NCBI GenBank assembly: GCA_022829145.1
Contig: CM040746.1
Location: forward strand, 29,207,832-29,271,831
Source of the DNA: Albula goreensis
Lineage: Eukaryota > Chordata > Actinopteri > Albuliformes > Albulidae
Reading direction: 5' to 3'
DNA length: 64,000 nucleotides
The notes under the pieces were generated by a model. That model was not told the origin of the DNA. It saw only the letters and a list, made by a program, of their open reading frames with translations, and did no database searches. Below are positions 11,540-26,400 of the stretch, piece after piece; positions within the stretch are counted from its first letter, which is position 1; the number at the start of each line of letters is the position of its first letter. The translations under genes and the position numbers were made by a program.

Positions 11540-12671
11540 ATTCATTTCATTTTCTATTCAAATAACATAGCACAGGACCCTTTTTCAGTGAGATTTCCTC
11601 CAGCTTAACTAACACAATTCCTTACTATTGACTATTACCTTCATCTGGGCTCCACTTGTATTTCCTCACACTAATCAAATCGTTGTTACAGGCAGTTTAC
11701 TTTATATGACTTCTCCAGAACTAACCCAGTGAACTGTCATTATTTCTCACACAATGACAGGACTGTTTGTCTCTTTGGTGCACGGAGAGATGACTGATGG
11801 CAAAAAACAAAGTATAAAAGACTTATACAGAAGTTCTGAAACTCACCTGGAAAGAAATGTGAGGATAAGAGTTCTAGAATGAATTAAGCTTTCACTTGTG
11901 AAGTAGACAAAATCAATACTGTTACTGCTTTGATTGATATAATTTCTTGCTGTTGTTTTACCATTTCAAAGAAAATGTAGCAGTAGGTGTCTGTGCAGCA
12001 ATGGGTGATACCAGGCTTTTTTTACTTCTGAATTTTATGTTAGGGGTAAATTACAATATATGCAGTATAATATATTCCAGAGTCAACAATTGTCCCTAGT
12101 TACGTCTGTCACCTATTTGAAGTTGTAACTGTGTATGCTTTAAATCACTTTACTTAATAACATAAACAATGAATTGTATGACGAACCATTGAATCATATC
12201 ATTCTTAGCAATGGCAGGTGAGCGACATCCATCTAAAACAAACGTTTGTAGAGACTTCATATAAGAGGATAAAATGAATCATTAGTCTGGGTTCACATGT
12301 GTGGCTCTTAATCTATGTGGTTTCCATGAAGCCTAACCTTCTTCACTGTCTTCACATACACTAGTATAATATATCTGTGTAGGCTTCATGTGTAGTTTTG
12401 TATAAAGCTACAAAAGGTTGCTTTTGTAAATATTGCAAACATTTTTGTAAATATTTAAATATCAAACATTTGACTAACACATATGCAAAGTTATAACAAC
12501 TTGATAATCATGACTGGTCTCATTCATTTCCTATAAACAGACTTCAGTACAAGATAACATACCTGGTATTCATGTGTGTATGATGATCATCATACCATGT
12601 TTGATACATGCTGCCTGTCCACCCAAATCTGTGCACAAGAGAGGGAAAAGGTAGGTTTTATATTAGAGCAG

Positions 12672-12677
12672 AATAAA
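12672..12677 (+). terminator. Candidate poly(A) signal of the second RING gene
   Basis: AATAAA about 1.2 kb after the stop codon, in AT-rich sequence with no intervening gene. Earlier variant hexamers cannot be excluded. Confidence 0.3.
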
Positions 12678-12699
12678 GATGATCTAAGTAAGTTATAAC

Positions 12700-14040
12700 T
12701 TGCATAACATATCATTTTTTTAATACCATATCAAGCTTTGTCTTGCCAACCACCTCACCCCTCGGGTGAAAACCATTGAGTCACCTGTATAGTAAATACA
12801 TGGAGTTCTCAGTTTAGCCAGGGGCTTCAGGAGGTGTCAGGGAAAATTCTCACTGGATCAGTACAGGGGCTGCAGAGTCTGATCAGGAGTTCATGATTTT
12901 CACCAGCCTTAGAACAGCCATCTATTAAACTCGACTCAAAGTCACCAGGGATGGGTAATGGAACACATATAATCTCTGTGACCCCTGCACCCCTGAAGTG
13001 AAGTTAGCTTTGGTTGTGAAATTAATCTGAAAATTTAAATCAATAAAAATAATTTGTGCATTACGTAAGCTATGGCTAGGTTTATAGTGTGTCATAACTA
13101 ATATATTTGACAAGCTTGGGACCGAACATACAGAGGAAATAGAATACCTGTTCACTGTCTGTTTTCTTTTATGTGGAGTGGTATCACTACCTCTCTAAAT
13201 AAAAGAAAATGATGACAGCACAGACAAAGGAACACTGGGAGAACAAGTGAGTATTCCGTGTCTTTTTTATGCTCTGCTAATACTACTGACCTGGTCCCTA
13301 AGCAATACAAGATGCATATCTGATTATACATTAGATATCTGACATATCCTCTGGTGTATCATTTTTTAAATGAGGCTTTGTATTAGTATGGGATTAATGT
13401 TAATGTCAATGGCCAAAATCCATTCAGAATCTATAAATGTACAGGTTAAAGAACACTGTAAAAATACACACACTTTTTCCCACAGTTATGTGCCAGGAAA
13501 ACAAAGTTGCAACTGTGTGTCATTATTGTTTGATACAAAGAAGAACATGCATAAAAGAAATGCGTTCTTAATCTGGGATATGACATAACTATACAAGCCT
13601 CCTTGCATCAAATGATATGTTGAACAATCTGATGTATATCGAATGATGTGTGTTGTGTCTGCAATTGCCATGTGTTCATTACAGTGGTAGGCAAGATAAA
13701 GTATGCCTCTCTCAATAACTGAAAATAATTGAAACCTGGTGAAAATACATTATCATTGTGAGAGTGCTACTAGTAATATATCAAAATGCAAAGGGATACC
13801 AGCACCAGACTTCACCTATTCTCCGTCTATGAGTCAATCCTCTGTGAATTTTCCAAAATGGTCAACATGACTATACTTGTTATCTCTGTTGAAATTATTT
13901 GCAAGCAGGCAGCAAGTACCTTTCACTGCAAAGTGGCAAAGTATATGTCTATTTGACTGCTGACTGTGCCACATCACATATACTTAGTGGTTTTAAATGG
14001 GCAGGAAGATTACTATCACAAAATTCGATAATCCTGAGCA
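12700..14040. other. Intergenic before dvl2
   Basis: No exon, repeat family or RNA gene recognised. GC and CpG content rise sharply only after about 14040, where the dvl2 promoter begins. Confidence 0.4.
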
Positions 14041-14462
14041 TCTTTGGCGAAATTGTTCATCGGGAAGGGGGAAAGGGGTACGCTGGCGGAGGACGCAAGG
14101 GGCGCCTTCCTGACGTCATACGCCGCGTTGGCTTGCTGTAGAGAAAGTTTTGTTACCCCCTCCTCTTTTCTTAACTTTGTTGTTGTAGGGGGAAAAGTTG
14201 TAGTCAATTGTGTGAATGTATACGCGCGTGTAGTTTTTTACCCCATGAAAAGGACGAAGAAGGAAAGCCGTTTAGGTCTGACAGTGGGAAGATCAGCGGG
14301 TTCTAATTGTAAACTCTCTTTTAAAACGAACATTGTCTGGTTTAAGCATACCACAGCTTAGCTACATAGCGCGAGCGCGTCCACCCCCACCTCCACTCCA
14401 GGGTAGCAAGCAACCCCTCTTCTATAGTTTGTTTGGTGGGACAGAAAAAAGGAGCTGGCGAA
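14041..14462 (+). promoter_or_regulatory. dvl2 promoter and 5' UTR
   Basis: A CpG-rich island in AT-rich surroundings, with several CG-dense patches (near 14081-14135 and 14368-14382). A perfect CRE/ATF palindrome TGACGTCA lies at 14111-14118, about 350 bases upstream of the dvl2 ATG. No TATA box is obvious near the gene, consistent with a housekeeping-type promoter. Short open frames across this island are taken as consequences of its GC content. Confidence 0.55.
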
Positions 14463-17400
14463 ATGGCGGAAACCAAAATAATATACCACATCGACGAGGA
14501 GGAGACCCCGTACTTGGTCAAGATACCTATCCCCGCAGAAAACATTACATTGTTGGACTTTAAACAGGTTTTAAACAAGCCAAATTATAAATTCTTCTTC
14601 AAATCCATGGATCAGGATTTCGGGTGAGTGAGTGACGGTGATTGTGCTAGCCTGATGCCTTGCGGCTGGCTTCGGTTGCAAATGATGGTGATGAAAAGTA
14701 GCCCCCAAAATATGTTGAGAGCTTGAGTGAAATTATTCAGCTATCAAACAGTTCATTTATCAACTAACACACGGCACAATACAATAGGTCGTATAAGTGT
14801 CGATCAGTGACAAGTTAACTTAATGCACAAAAGTCTCTCTTTTAAAGATAACCAGCGGTTGGTTACTAACCTTTCCAGACGCCATGTGAGTCGTAGTAAA
14901 TTCTTATGCCATTTTAGCCTAGTTGAGTGTATATATATATGGTTATAAAAATGTAGGCAGCCCAATGCATAACTAATTAATTTTGCAAGACTTGCATTAG
15001 TCCAGAGACTATGGTATATGGGAAGGCACAGACATTTTCCTGCCCTTCTATGTACCTACAACTTAATCTTGAGCATTGTGGAATTATCGCAGAACTCTTA
15101 AATTGGCCATTGTTGCATCAAAGAAATATCTACTGAAAGATAAACATCTACTAAAATATCTACGAGCGATACTGTGTAGCTAGCAACACTGATCCAGAGC
15201 AGAGTGTGATTCGTTGATTTGCAGCAAAATTACTTATGTAAACCAACATTGCAATGACAAAATTACAATACTGGTGGCTTGTTGTCCAGTTTTGCTTTGC
15301 TCTGTGAACTGAGAGTCAGGATATTGTAGATATCCTCAATTTATTTCAAATGAAAATATGAAAACGATTGATTTGACGACACAGCTCGCTCATAGATTAT
15401 GTTTAGAGGTTATGTCTCGGCTATTGTTAGGGAGCTGTTAGAATCATTTGAATTAGGTATCTGGCCAATAATATAAACTACAAAACACATTTCCTCTGGA
15501 AATATTTCGGAAATAACTTTTTTATCATTTCACTCTCACAGCAACTCAACCGTCTTTAATATCCTATCCATCCCCTCTTTTGAAATCGTTTTTTTCACCC
15601 TCCTATTTGGGACGCATGCCAGCGTTTCGTCTCGGAGAATACCCATACATTGCTGCTTTCCTTTCTCCTTAGTCCCCAAGTCGTTTCTTCAGAGAATACT
15701 TTGTTGTTCTGCACTAATCTTAAAAGAAAGTTATCAGATTAACATTACCTAAGTTGCAATGCTGCGGACTGCTTAAGTCACGTTGTGTCGTATGGACACT
15801 GCTGTCCTTAATCACATTAATTTATGCATGTATGGCTTTAACATAGCCTCAACATAGTTTTTGCTACTCTAAAAAGTTATTCCTTAAAGCTGTACGCTAG
15901 TTAAATATTTTAAAATATGTTTCACGCTGCCATGAGTCGCACCAGAGGATGAAGTTTATATTCCTGTATTCCGTTCATGTAGCACTACCTTACAGTGAAG
16001 GCTCTTTGTGTCGTTATTCTCAAATATAAAATGTTGCGTTCTGGAAAGTTTTTTTTCTCCATATAGTGCAGAAATATTATGTGTTACTCGAAAGTTTTGG
16101 TGAAACGAATATATGTGCTCTGTACGAAATGGGCCATTTGAATCGACAGGCTATATCGTCCTAATCAGCTGTACCTTTAGTTTCTTACTGATCACACTAG
16201 AATCAAAACATTTGCTATGTTCTTATTCAGAGATGTCATTTGTTCAGTTAAGTATTCGCTTTAAGGAAAACCGTTTAATTCCCTTTATTTCAGAACATAC
16301 GCAATTTAATTCTAACATTTATTTTTATTTAGTCCTCATACCATTCTCCAAAACCTTCAGGTAGCATACAGTGCAAGTTAAGATTTCCTGTGCTTTTAGG
16401 TGTGGACCCAGGTGAACAGTACCGTACATCTAAGTGCTAAGGGCAAGGAGTTTGATGTTGGTTTGAGAAGGGGGTTTAACACCAAGGAAACCTACTAAAG
16501 AACAAAGTAGAGTTGAATAAAGTGTCCTTTTTTGCTTTTGAGCCATTTTTCTCAGGGTCTGCTGGAGGGAGTGTTTTGATTTCCTCCTCTTGGAGCCAGC
16601 TGTCAGACTGACTGTGTGTGGTGGGTAGGGGGGTTGGGGTTGGAGAGAGGCCATTTGCTGAGTGTCTGGGGCAGAGTCAACAGGAAAGGAAAGTGGGGTG
16701 GGGGTTGGTAGAAGGGGGTTAGCTGAAGAAGTGCATGTGAGATTTGTAGGTAAGACACATAGAGATACATTTGGATTGAGTTACTGCGTCTCTACGGGAG
16801 TGTGTGTTTGAAGTGCTGGCAGTAGCAGCAGTGTGTATGTAAGGAGTGGGTATGAACAGTGAAATTATCACAGAGCTGTGCATTTGGGTTGCTGGGGTTA
16901 GAATGTCTTTTCAGGTTTGGGAATTTTTGAGTGGGTACGGCAAGGTGGCAGGGGTTTGTGTGGGGGGTTGGTCAGTGGTATTTAAGAGGATGTGTGAAAT
17001 TATTCAGGAGTATGGTATGTGTTTGTTTGAAAGCAGAAATTAGGTGCAGAGCTGTATAATTGTGCTGCCAGGGAGAGAATTATGTTCTGGTCTTGGTTCT
17101 GGGTTGACATCCACTGTGAACGGCAGTTTGTGCTGGTCAAGATGGACAGTGGTTTAACCAAAGTGCGCATAACACACACACACACACACACACATTGACA
17201 CATTTGCACACAAGTCTCAACAACAAACCTTTATCAAGCCCACAACTGCTTGGCTCCATGTAGGCTCTCTCCCAGAAAACCAGCTCTCAACAGCTGCGCT
17301 CAAAATCCCAGGGCTGGTTAACCAAGCCATCCATGGGCTGTAAAAAAAACAAGAGTGAATATACGGTACGTGTCTTTGGACAGAATGATTCCAACAGCGC

Positions 17401-20400
17401 GGTTGATCATGCACTTAAATAAAATTAAAAACTACCCATATCATTGTGTTTTATACTTCTTAAAGATTAGTAAAATGCTGTAGATTATTCTGTTTATTTA
17501 ACCAACCGCAGCAATACATAGCTGAACAAAATGTAAATCCCAATAACACATTCCAAACTATTAGCAAAGTGCACACAGCCACCCATCCATTAATATTTGT
17601 TTCAATAATTTTTGTTTATCACAAGCAAGATATGGGCAATATATTTGTTTGGTGACATTAGATTTTCTCTTAATCAAATAATTGTTAATATTGTTCTGCT
17701 CCAGTGGAAACTGAATTGAACTGTGACCCATAATCTATGTACATGTCAGTCTGTGGGTCTTGTGTGCTGTTGCATCCTCAATGTATATGCCACCAGACAT
17801 ACTCACGTTTGTAAATATAGGGATCAGTCTTTCAGTAATCAGCCAAAATCCTCATCCTACCCCTCGTTTTTGCCCAGCTTTTTGGAGATTTCTGCTCTAG
17901 TAGGTTTGCTTATCAAAATCACAACATTTAGGGTGTTATAGCTAGGATGACCGTATTGAGAGATATTACATATATGTGCATTCTAATTGTGAACAACTTT
18001 GCACATGTTTTCCTTGGACAATTTTCATCTGAATTCAGGAAAAAGATGCAAAGCAAATGGAAAGCATATCAAATGAAACATCTTCTTTCTCCCTAAATTT
18101 CAGTTGTGACAGAACAACTATTTCAGATCCAGCTTACCTTGACGAGCCTGATAAATGCATACCTAAAACATGCGAAATATGGAATCTTAAATTGAACACC
18201 ATTTTCCAATAGCGTTTTGTCTTACCATTTTGCATGTTTCAGTAGTAAGCTTTTAATACATGCTAGTGTGGTGATATTTTATCACCCATTGAATTTTAAA
18301 TTAAACTATTATCAAGACACTATATGACTTAGCAACTGTGTAATGGGCACAAAAGTGAGTGTGATGCTAACTGTATTAAAGCCTCTGATCTTCAGATTCA
18401 AGGGTTGAAACTGAACAATAAGTCTTCGTGAATTGGTAAAATTCACTGCCTGAAGTAGATTGATGTACAAATCTACCCCCTGGAAAAAGGGTAGTCAACC
18501 CTGGTCCTGGAGGGCTATAGTGGGTGCTGGTTTTTGTTTTCACCTTAAGAGCAGAAAACTACTTAAACACAGGAAACTAGGAGAGGTGAGCTAACTGTGC
18601 AATCACCTGTGTTAATTGATCCATTAAGTGCTGAGTAACAAAAAAATGGCACACTTTGTAGCCCTCTCTGGGCCACCATAGGTAGGGCCTGCATCCTCAT
18701 GGGTCTCAACAAGGTTGATGGTTAATAATAACCTAAGTAATCACATACTCCTCTACCATTCATTATAAAGCAGCTTATAGAGGTGTGTGTGTGTGTGTGT
18801 GTGTGTTTTTTTAATTATGTCCACTCTTACACTTAGGTTATATGAAGTGCTCTGTCAAGCTACACATGGTGTGTTTTTACACAGGAGAGGAAAACCTACT
18901 GTGATGGCTGCACCTGCTGTGTAGCCATAATGGAATACATATTTTGTGTGCACAATTGTCCTTTTGATGTAGATTGTGCCTAGCAGTTAGAAACAGTGAG
19001 CTGTCTTGGTGTTTGAAGACTGGCTTAAAATTTACACACTTGCTATCAACAAAGATTCAACAGCCTCCCATAAACTGGGATATTTATACTGCTGCCTTTA
19101 TGGTCATGTGAAAGCCTGAAAGTAGATGTAGTCTGGGCCTTCACATTATAGACTGCTGTATTATTCATAGGTTGGCAGAAGTGTATCTCTTTTTGATAAT
19201 GGTCCTTTGAAGGATCCAGCTCAGCGAAAGCTGGTCAGAACCTGTGTGTCTCACAGTGCTTTCCCTTTTGTTTCCCCTCAGAGTGGTGAAGGAAGAGATT
19301 TCAGATGACAGTGCTAAGCTGCCCTGCTTCAATGGAAGAGTGGTATCATGGGTAAGTAGAGGGAGGCCACTCTTTGGATGGGGATATTCCTGCATTAAAA
19401 CAGTTTTAGGGATGGAACTGTAAAGTCACGTTCCTAAAACTTAACTGGCCTTTCAGATTAGAATATCTATAAACCAAGTTGTAAATAATAAGATAATATT
19501 GATGTTGTCAACTTGCTGTTTTGAATTTTGTTTAAGAATAGACTGAACTGGGAAAGATCACTTGCCTGCAGATCAGCAGCATAATTAGCCAGTGGCAGAA
19601 CTTTATTTTCTGTCGGAGGCTTGTCGCTGCTGAACATTTAAATTGCCTGTCTTTTCTTAGGCTCAGTTAGAGAATCAGAAACTAACAACTTTCTTTGCAG
19701 TCTGGGATTTAAAATTTAGTAGGGGTAATAGGAAATGTGGAACACATTTTTGTGTTAAACTTGACAAATTATTGATGTTGCTGTTGCTATGAGAAATGCT
19801 TCATACGTGGTTTGAGAATCCCATCTCTCCAAGAGACACTTAAAGTCTCTCTTTTTCTTTCTACTTGCTACCCCAGAATCAGATGGTAACAGCACTAACT
19901 GAAACATTGAGTTTTTGGCATGCAGATATTTGAAAGAACACACATTTAGCATAAACACACATATTCATAGATGTAGGCACTGAATTCTGATGAAAATAAA
20001 AATGTCTTTTTGGTTGATAAACACTATGTTTAGTGGAATGCTAATCAAAGTCTTGCAGGATGTGGTTTGTGATGGAATCTGTAGCCCTCTAATGCAGCCA
20101 GGCCTGGATGAGATCTCTATTGTTTAATGACATCACTGTTCTGGATTAGGGTAGGAGACACAGTTAAGATATAGAAGTGACATTATTGGAAGAGAATAGG
20201 TGGGAAGGGAGGGCTGCATAAAGAAGTGGACTGGGTGCTGTACCCTGTACGTTTCAGCTTTGAGTGCTCAGTGGGGCACTGCTGTAAATAAAAAATGCCA
20301 TTGACCCATTTTTCCAATAAAAATCTAGTGCAATTAGTGATTTCTCATATGATACCAGCAGTTGAACATCCATTCATGTGCACTTAGAATGTGCTAAGTG

Positions 20401-23400
20401 AGAAGTCTGAGATTCTCTACAAACACTACTTTAATACAGACAGGAGTTTTGGAAGGTAAGATTTGTGATTTCTGTAATCATTGCAAAGTCCCTCATCAAA
20501 TTTCATTTCTGCTTCTTTACACTGTTCAGTGATTAGTAAATAAAGTGACTGAAGTTTTACAACTTCACATTAACTAGTGCACTGGTTGTTGATTGTGTCC
20601 TGGCAGATTGGATTGGCCTGTATGAGTAAAAAAGGGCATGCTTAAAGTGTGATGTGGGTGTGATTGGTCTTAGTTTTTGGTTTCACCTTTTAGACAAATT
20701 GGAAATATGCAGTTGCATGTGAAGTATTGGTTGCATATTGACTGCTTGTTTAGTAGGGAAACTATGTCATGAATCTTGATGTGCTCTCAATGAGTTTCAT
20801 AATGTGTAAGATAAGAAATCAGAGGTTACTGTGTTAGGGAATCCATGGGAGAGAGAAAGGGAGAGCAGAAAGGGGCTGGGCCAAAAACAGTAAAGGGAAT
20901 GAAATGTGATATTGCCGTGTGCTGTACAGAAGGCGCCAAGGGAAGACATACAATCGCTGCACAGGTATTCAAGCAAAAGAAAATCCTGTGTTTGTGTTTT
21001 GTGTCCTTAATCCTTGTCCTAAGGCTTTGAATCTCTCTCTCTCCCGCTCTCTCTAAATTTATTGGGTGAGTGGTTTTCAAAATTGATTGGTTTGAAATAC
21101 TTTATTTAGCATCTTTAAATGAGTCTCTGGGGGGATTTTAGATCTCACACTTATCCAAAGGAACCGTTCCAAGGACCAGGTGTCTGGACCTAAAAGAAAC
21201 TGGACCCCGAGTGCTATTAAGAGGGTCTAATTGTTACGGAAAACCGATCGTGTTTCTTTTCACTGGAAGCCATGCACTTGAGTTATTTGTCATTAGCACA
21301 CCTACTCCTGCAGCACAATGCTAAGACAGCTGAGACGTATCAGCTTCACATCTCGGCCCACTTGGGGATATTCACTTCAACCCAAGCACACACAGTAAAG
21401 CGGACCTGGGTGCTTTGTAATTGCTGTGCACCGTTCAGTGAGTAACAACCTCTACATTTCACTCCCTCCCCTTTTTCTTTCTTTCCTTCCTTCTTTCTTT
21501 CTTTCTTCTCTCCCAGTTGGTGTCATCAGACAGTCCCAGCACGGAGCCCTCAGCCCCCCCAGTAGAGGTGCAGCCACAGCCTTCGCCGCCGCCTCCCCCT
21601 CTGCCCCCTCCTCCAGCTGAGCGGACTGGCGGCATTGGAGACTCCAGACCCCCTTCCTTTCAGTAAGCCCCGCCCCCCATTCATGTGCTTCACACGAGTC
21701 TGGATTTCTGAAGCTCGCACGGCGCAGCCTGCTTTGTAGTTATTCTTTTAGGCCCAATTAAGTGCATTACAGTTGCCTACCTGCATATCACCTACCAGTC
21801 TCTAGTGTCATGTTTCTGACAGGGACTTCTAAATCTTTGACGTTTATCCAGTAGCCAGTATGGTAGCTCAGGTTTCAGGTAATTGTGCTGTGTGATGCTC
21901 TTCGATCAAGGCCCATGAATTGGAATATCCAGTTTTTTGTTTAATTATGAGTTCTTTGCATCTGCATTGAATAGGTAGTGAGTTGGTAATTCATATAAAC
22001 ATGAATTTCTCCTCCTCTGGACTGAGACCTCCACTGTGAGTCCCCATAAGACGGGGGCCTGTTTGAGGTCTGTTTCCTTATGGGCTCCCGAACTCAATCG
22101 TAATCAGGGGCAGGCCGTTGGTTGTGTTTGCACAGCATTGATAGACAATGTAGTTAACACTGTCAAAAGCAGCCCAAAAACATGAGGTTAGTTTACTGTG
22201 TTGTCACATGTGGTAATTGATCAGTAAACTGCTAATTAACAAGAACAGCCCAGCTTGTAGCCCTGCAGGATCAGGGTTGCTACCCCAGCTATGAAGAAAT
22301 AATAGCACTTCCTGTAGGATTTTGTTCAGTGACTCTAAAAAGTGAGGACACCACTTTACTTTGTGTCCCTGTCCCCCCTCCATTGTAGCCCAAATGCAGT
22401 TGGCAGTGTGGAGACGCTGGATGACCGCACAGAGACTGAGTCAGTGGTGTCCTTCAGGAGAGAGAGACCCCGCCACAGGGACACCCTGGAGCAGCATGGT
22501 GAGGACAGCCAGAGCTCTCAGTACTCACTTACACCAGTGCGACCCCTGCTGCGCCTAGACAACACTGTTAAAGCGTTTGCAGCGCACCATATCTAACCTT
22601 CGGTCCTGGAGTGGATGTGATCCAGCTTTACAATTCTCAAAGAACTTCTGCATACTTAACTTGTCAGATGGTTATATCATTGGGCAAACAAAACCTTATA
22701 TTAAACAAAACGTGGTTATTGTTATACCAAATTAAGCTGTTTTACATTGTGGTGTGTCAGGTATTAAGTAATAGGGCTTTTATCTGCCACCAAAGAAAAT
22801 CATATGTTTCTCCTCATGGATAAGGATATAAGGATTTAATACCAAATGGTACTGGCCATGAACAGAAAACAAAAAAAAAAAAATACTGAAATCTTTACTT
22901 GCTTCTCATTCTTTCTAACTCTTTCCCCTCCCCTCCATCCAGGACCGAGGATAAATGGACAGAGCCGCATGGAGCGCCACCTAGCTGGGTACGAGAGCGC
23001 TACCACAGTGATGAGCAGTGAACTGGACACCACCAGCTTCTGCGACTCTGATGAGGATGACACCATGAGCCGGTGAGTGAGAGGAAAGAAGAAAAATGTC
23101 TTAACTCAAAAGGAGAATATAGAGGAAATAATGCTTAGAAGCATAAATTAAATTCGATAGAAAAGCTGCATTTTATGTCCTCTTATGTGCAATAGTTTAT
23201 AGTGATTATGTCTATGTGATATTGTTGATAAGTTGATATTAGAGTTATGTAGAGATATTTGAGAGCTGTACATTACTGTCTGTGAGCCCAGACTACAGTT
23301 GATATTAACATATGCTTGCCTGTGTCCTCAGATTCAGCAGCTCCACAGAGCAGAGCACGGCCTCCCGTCTGCTGAAGCGCCACCGCAGACGCCGGAAACA

Positions 23401-26400
23401 GCGCCCTCCCAGGCTGGAGCGGGTACTGCATTCACTTGGGGCTGAAGTGTTGAATACACAATGATTTTTGTCCATCACTCATCATTAGCAAGCTTTTTCC
23501 AGTACCTCTCACACAGTAGGAGTTTGGAATAGTTGTAGTCTGTTTGAATGCTACTAAACAGTAAGTAATACATTTCTTTGCTGTCTCAGCAAATGGAACA
23601 CACTGAAGTTCTCACCACATCTTAAATTGGCCTTGATATGTTTGCCTTCGACTCTTATCCCTGCACTTGTTGTACTGTTTGTTCTAGACATGTACATACT
23701 GGAGGTCCTGAATGGGAAGGGGTATTGAGAATGAGAGCGTGTGTTGCAAGTTGCAGATGAATGTGTATTTCATGTACGTTTTGCGTAACTCAGTAAAGGG
23801 CTGATGTAGAGGTGCCAGATAATGGGGTCGTTTGTGTATCTGTCTTGTTGTTTTGCTGGTGTGTGGTGAGTTAGGAGAGCTGTGAATCATTTTTTCTGTG
23901 GGGTGACCACTGTATGATGCATTACAGGCGTCCTCCTTCAGCAGTGTGACAGACTCCACCATGTCCCTCAACATCATCACCGTCACACTCAACATGGGTG
24001 AGTGCGCTCCACAAGTCACCATTTCCCTCCTTTCATTCCTCCATCCCCTGGTGGTTATCACAGGTTCCTTCCTTTTATTCTCTCATACCTGCCTGCTTTG
24101 CAGTGCTGTAATATTTGAATATTTTTCCCCTCCCTCTTCCTCTGACTTGCTCCTTTTCATCCATCCTAAACTCTTAATCACCCCTTTCTCTATCTCCTTC
24201 TCTCTGTCTCTCTTCCTCTCTCCCTCCTCAAATGTTCCTTGTCCTCAACCTGTCTCAAACCTGTCCCGCTCTGCCCCTTTATCCTGTACAGAGAAGTACA
24301 ACTTCCTGGGCATCAGCATTGTGGGCCAGAGCAATGAGAGAGGGGACGGGGGCATCTACATCGGCTCCATCATGAAGGGCGGGGCCGTGGCTGCGGACGG
24401 GCGGATTGAGCCCGGAGACATGCTGCTGCAGGTGAGGCCATGGCAGGGGGTGGAATGTGTCCCAGTTGGGCGAGGAATTTGAATTTGTGGGGCAAAAAGG
24501 GTTACATTTATAAGGATTCATTGTCGTAGCTCTTATCCGACTGTACTTTGTCACAACCCGCTGTCTTTTATAACAGATCGATGTTTACTCAGCACAGCTT
24601 TATAACAGCTCAGTGTTGTACTCAGAAGTAGCAGGGCAGATAGACTACAGTATGCTGAAGAATTGTGGCTGGGAATTTCCTTTTTGTAATCCATTGTACT
24701 CATGTCCAAGAGGCTGGTGATACCATTGCATGATAAAATGAATTCTGTTTGTTCCATACGCATAAGGCACCTTTGATCGACGGTGCATTAAAGTGCTCTA
24801 ACCTCATACCATGAGAACTGCTCTGTGTGTCTGATTCCATATGAGCTTGCCAGAATGTCTAAGACTGAATCAAAGAACAACCAAATGCACACAAAGCACT
24901 CTGTCATCACTGCCAACAAAACTTGGCAGTGATGACTACCAAAAAAATATCAAATCCTATTATAAGATCTCTCACAAACACACCTACACATGCACACTCA
25001 AAATACATCAAGACTGAAAGTACACAAGTTTTGGTTTTTTATTTTGTTTTGTTTTTAACAGACTATATAACCCCTATAGATTCACTGATTAAAGATTTGT
25101 AAGGCCCACAGTTTGTGTCTGTTCCCTATTCCTGACTTTTCCTTCTGTCTCTCTGCCAGGTGAATGATATAAACTTTGAGAACATGAGCAATGATGATGC
25201 CGTGAGAGTGCTGAGGGAGATCGTACACAAACCAGGGTAAATAAGTCCGTCTGTCTGTCTGCAGGCCATGTCTGTCCCACTGGTTTCTGTTTTTTCATTT
25301 TTAAATACTCATAGCTGACTAAATTTACATATATTAGTTCTGAGTATGTGAATTGTATAATGATTTTCTCTCTCTTTCTTTCACACACAGACCCATCATC
25401 CTCACAGTGGCTAAGTGTTGGGACCCCTCACCCCAGGGTTATTTTACCCTTCCACGCAGTGAGTTATACATTTATACACTGCTCTTTTTTTACCCTGTCT
25501 CTCTCTTTTGAACAAGTAGATACAGCTATTATGCTATATGTCCCAGCAGAGGGTTACCTGTGATTAAGCACAAGATGATGTACAACACACTTTGAATGGT
25601 TTCTCTCACTCCTCATTTCAGACGAGCCCATCCGGCCTATCGACCCAGCGGCCTGGGTCAGCCATTCAGTGGCGCTCACGGGGGCCTACCCTCCCTACCC
25701 TGGCAGCTCCTCTCTCAGCACCATCACCTCCAGCTCCTCAGTCACCGAAACAGAGCGTAAGCCCCATTCACGTACCTTCACTCTGCCTCCAGTCCGTCTC
25801 ATCTGTGTTTCTCTTCATTTCTCTCTCATAATTACTAAATGTATTTATTGTCTGTGTCTGCCTCCCCTTTTTCTCTCTCTCTCTCACTCTGTCATTCCCT
25901 CTGTCTGTGTACTCGCAGTCTTTGTGTCTCTGCCCATGGGAACATATCTGCCACTTGCCATCCGTGTTCCCGTATCAGTATCCCTGTGTTTCTGAATGTG
26001 TGTATCCAATAAAAGGCTACCTCTATCCTGGTATCCCCATGTTAAACGATGGGATCGTTTCTCACTCTCTCCAGGCTTCGATGAGTTCAACCTCTCCCTT
26101 CATTCAGACATGGCGTCCGTGGCCAAAGCCATGGCCTCCCCAGAGTCTGGCCTGGAGGTGCGAGACAGGATGTGGCTGAAGATCACCATCCCCAACGCCT
26201 TCCTGGGTGAGTGAGAGTTGGGAGTGGGAGGAGAGGGGGCGTTCTGACCTGAAAGAACTGGCAAGTGAACACAAAGAAAGGGTTGAAGGCTAAGAGTAAG
26301 GCATGCTAGGCAAGCAGAGCAGATCGGCAGAGTGACGTAGATGACTGCGACTGGCTGGATTCTGTCTCCCCTTTGTCATATGTGTGTCCATCAATGCGTG

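Noticed and set aside
14044-14563. Overlapping open frames of 76-105 codons in the dvl2 promoter
   Set aside because: They follow from the CpG-rich promoter sequence and lack motif or splice support; only the DIX-coding frame from 14463 is real.
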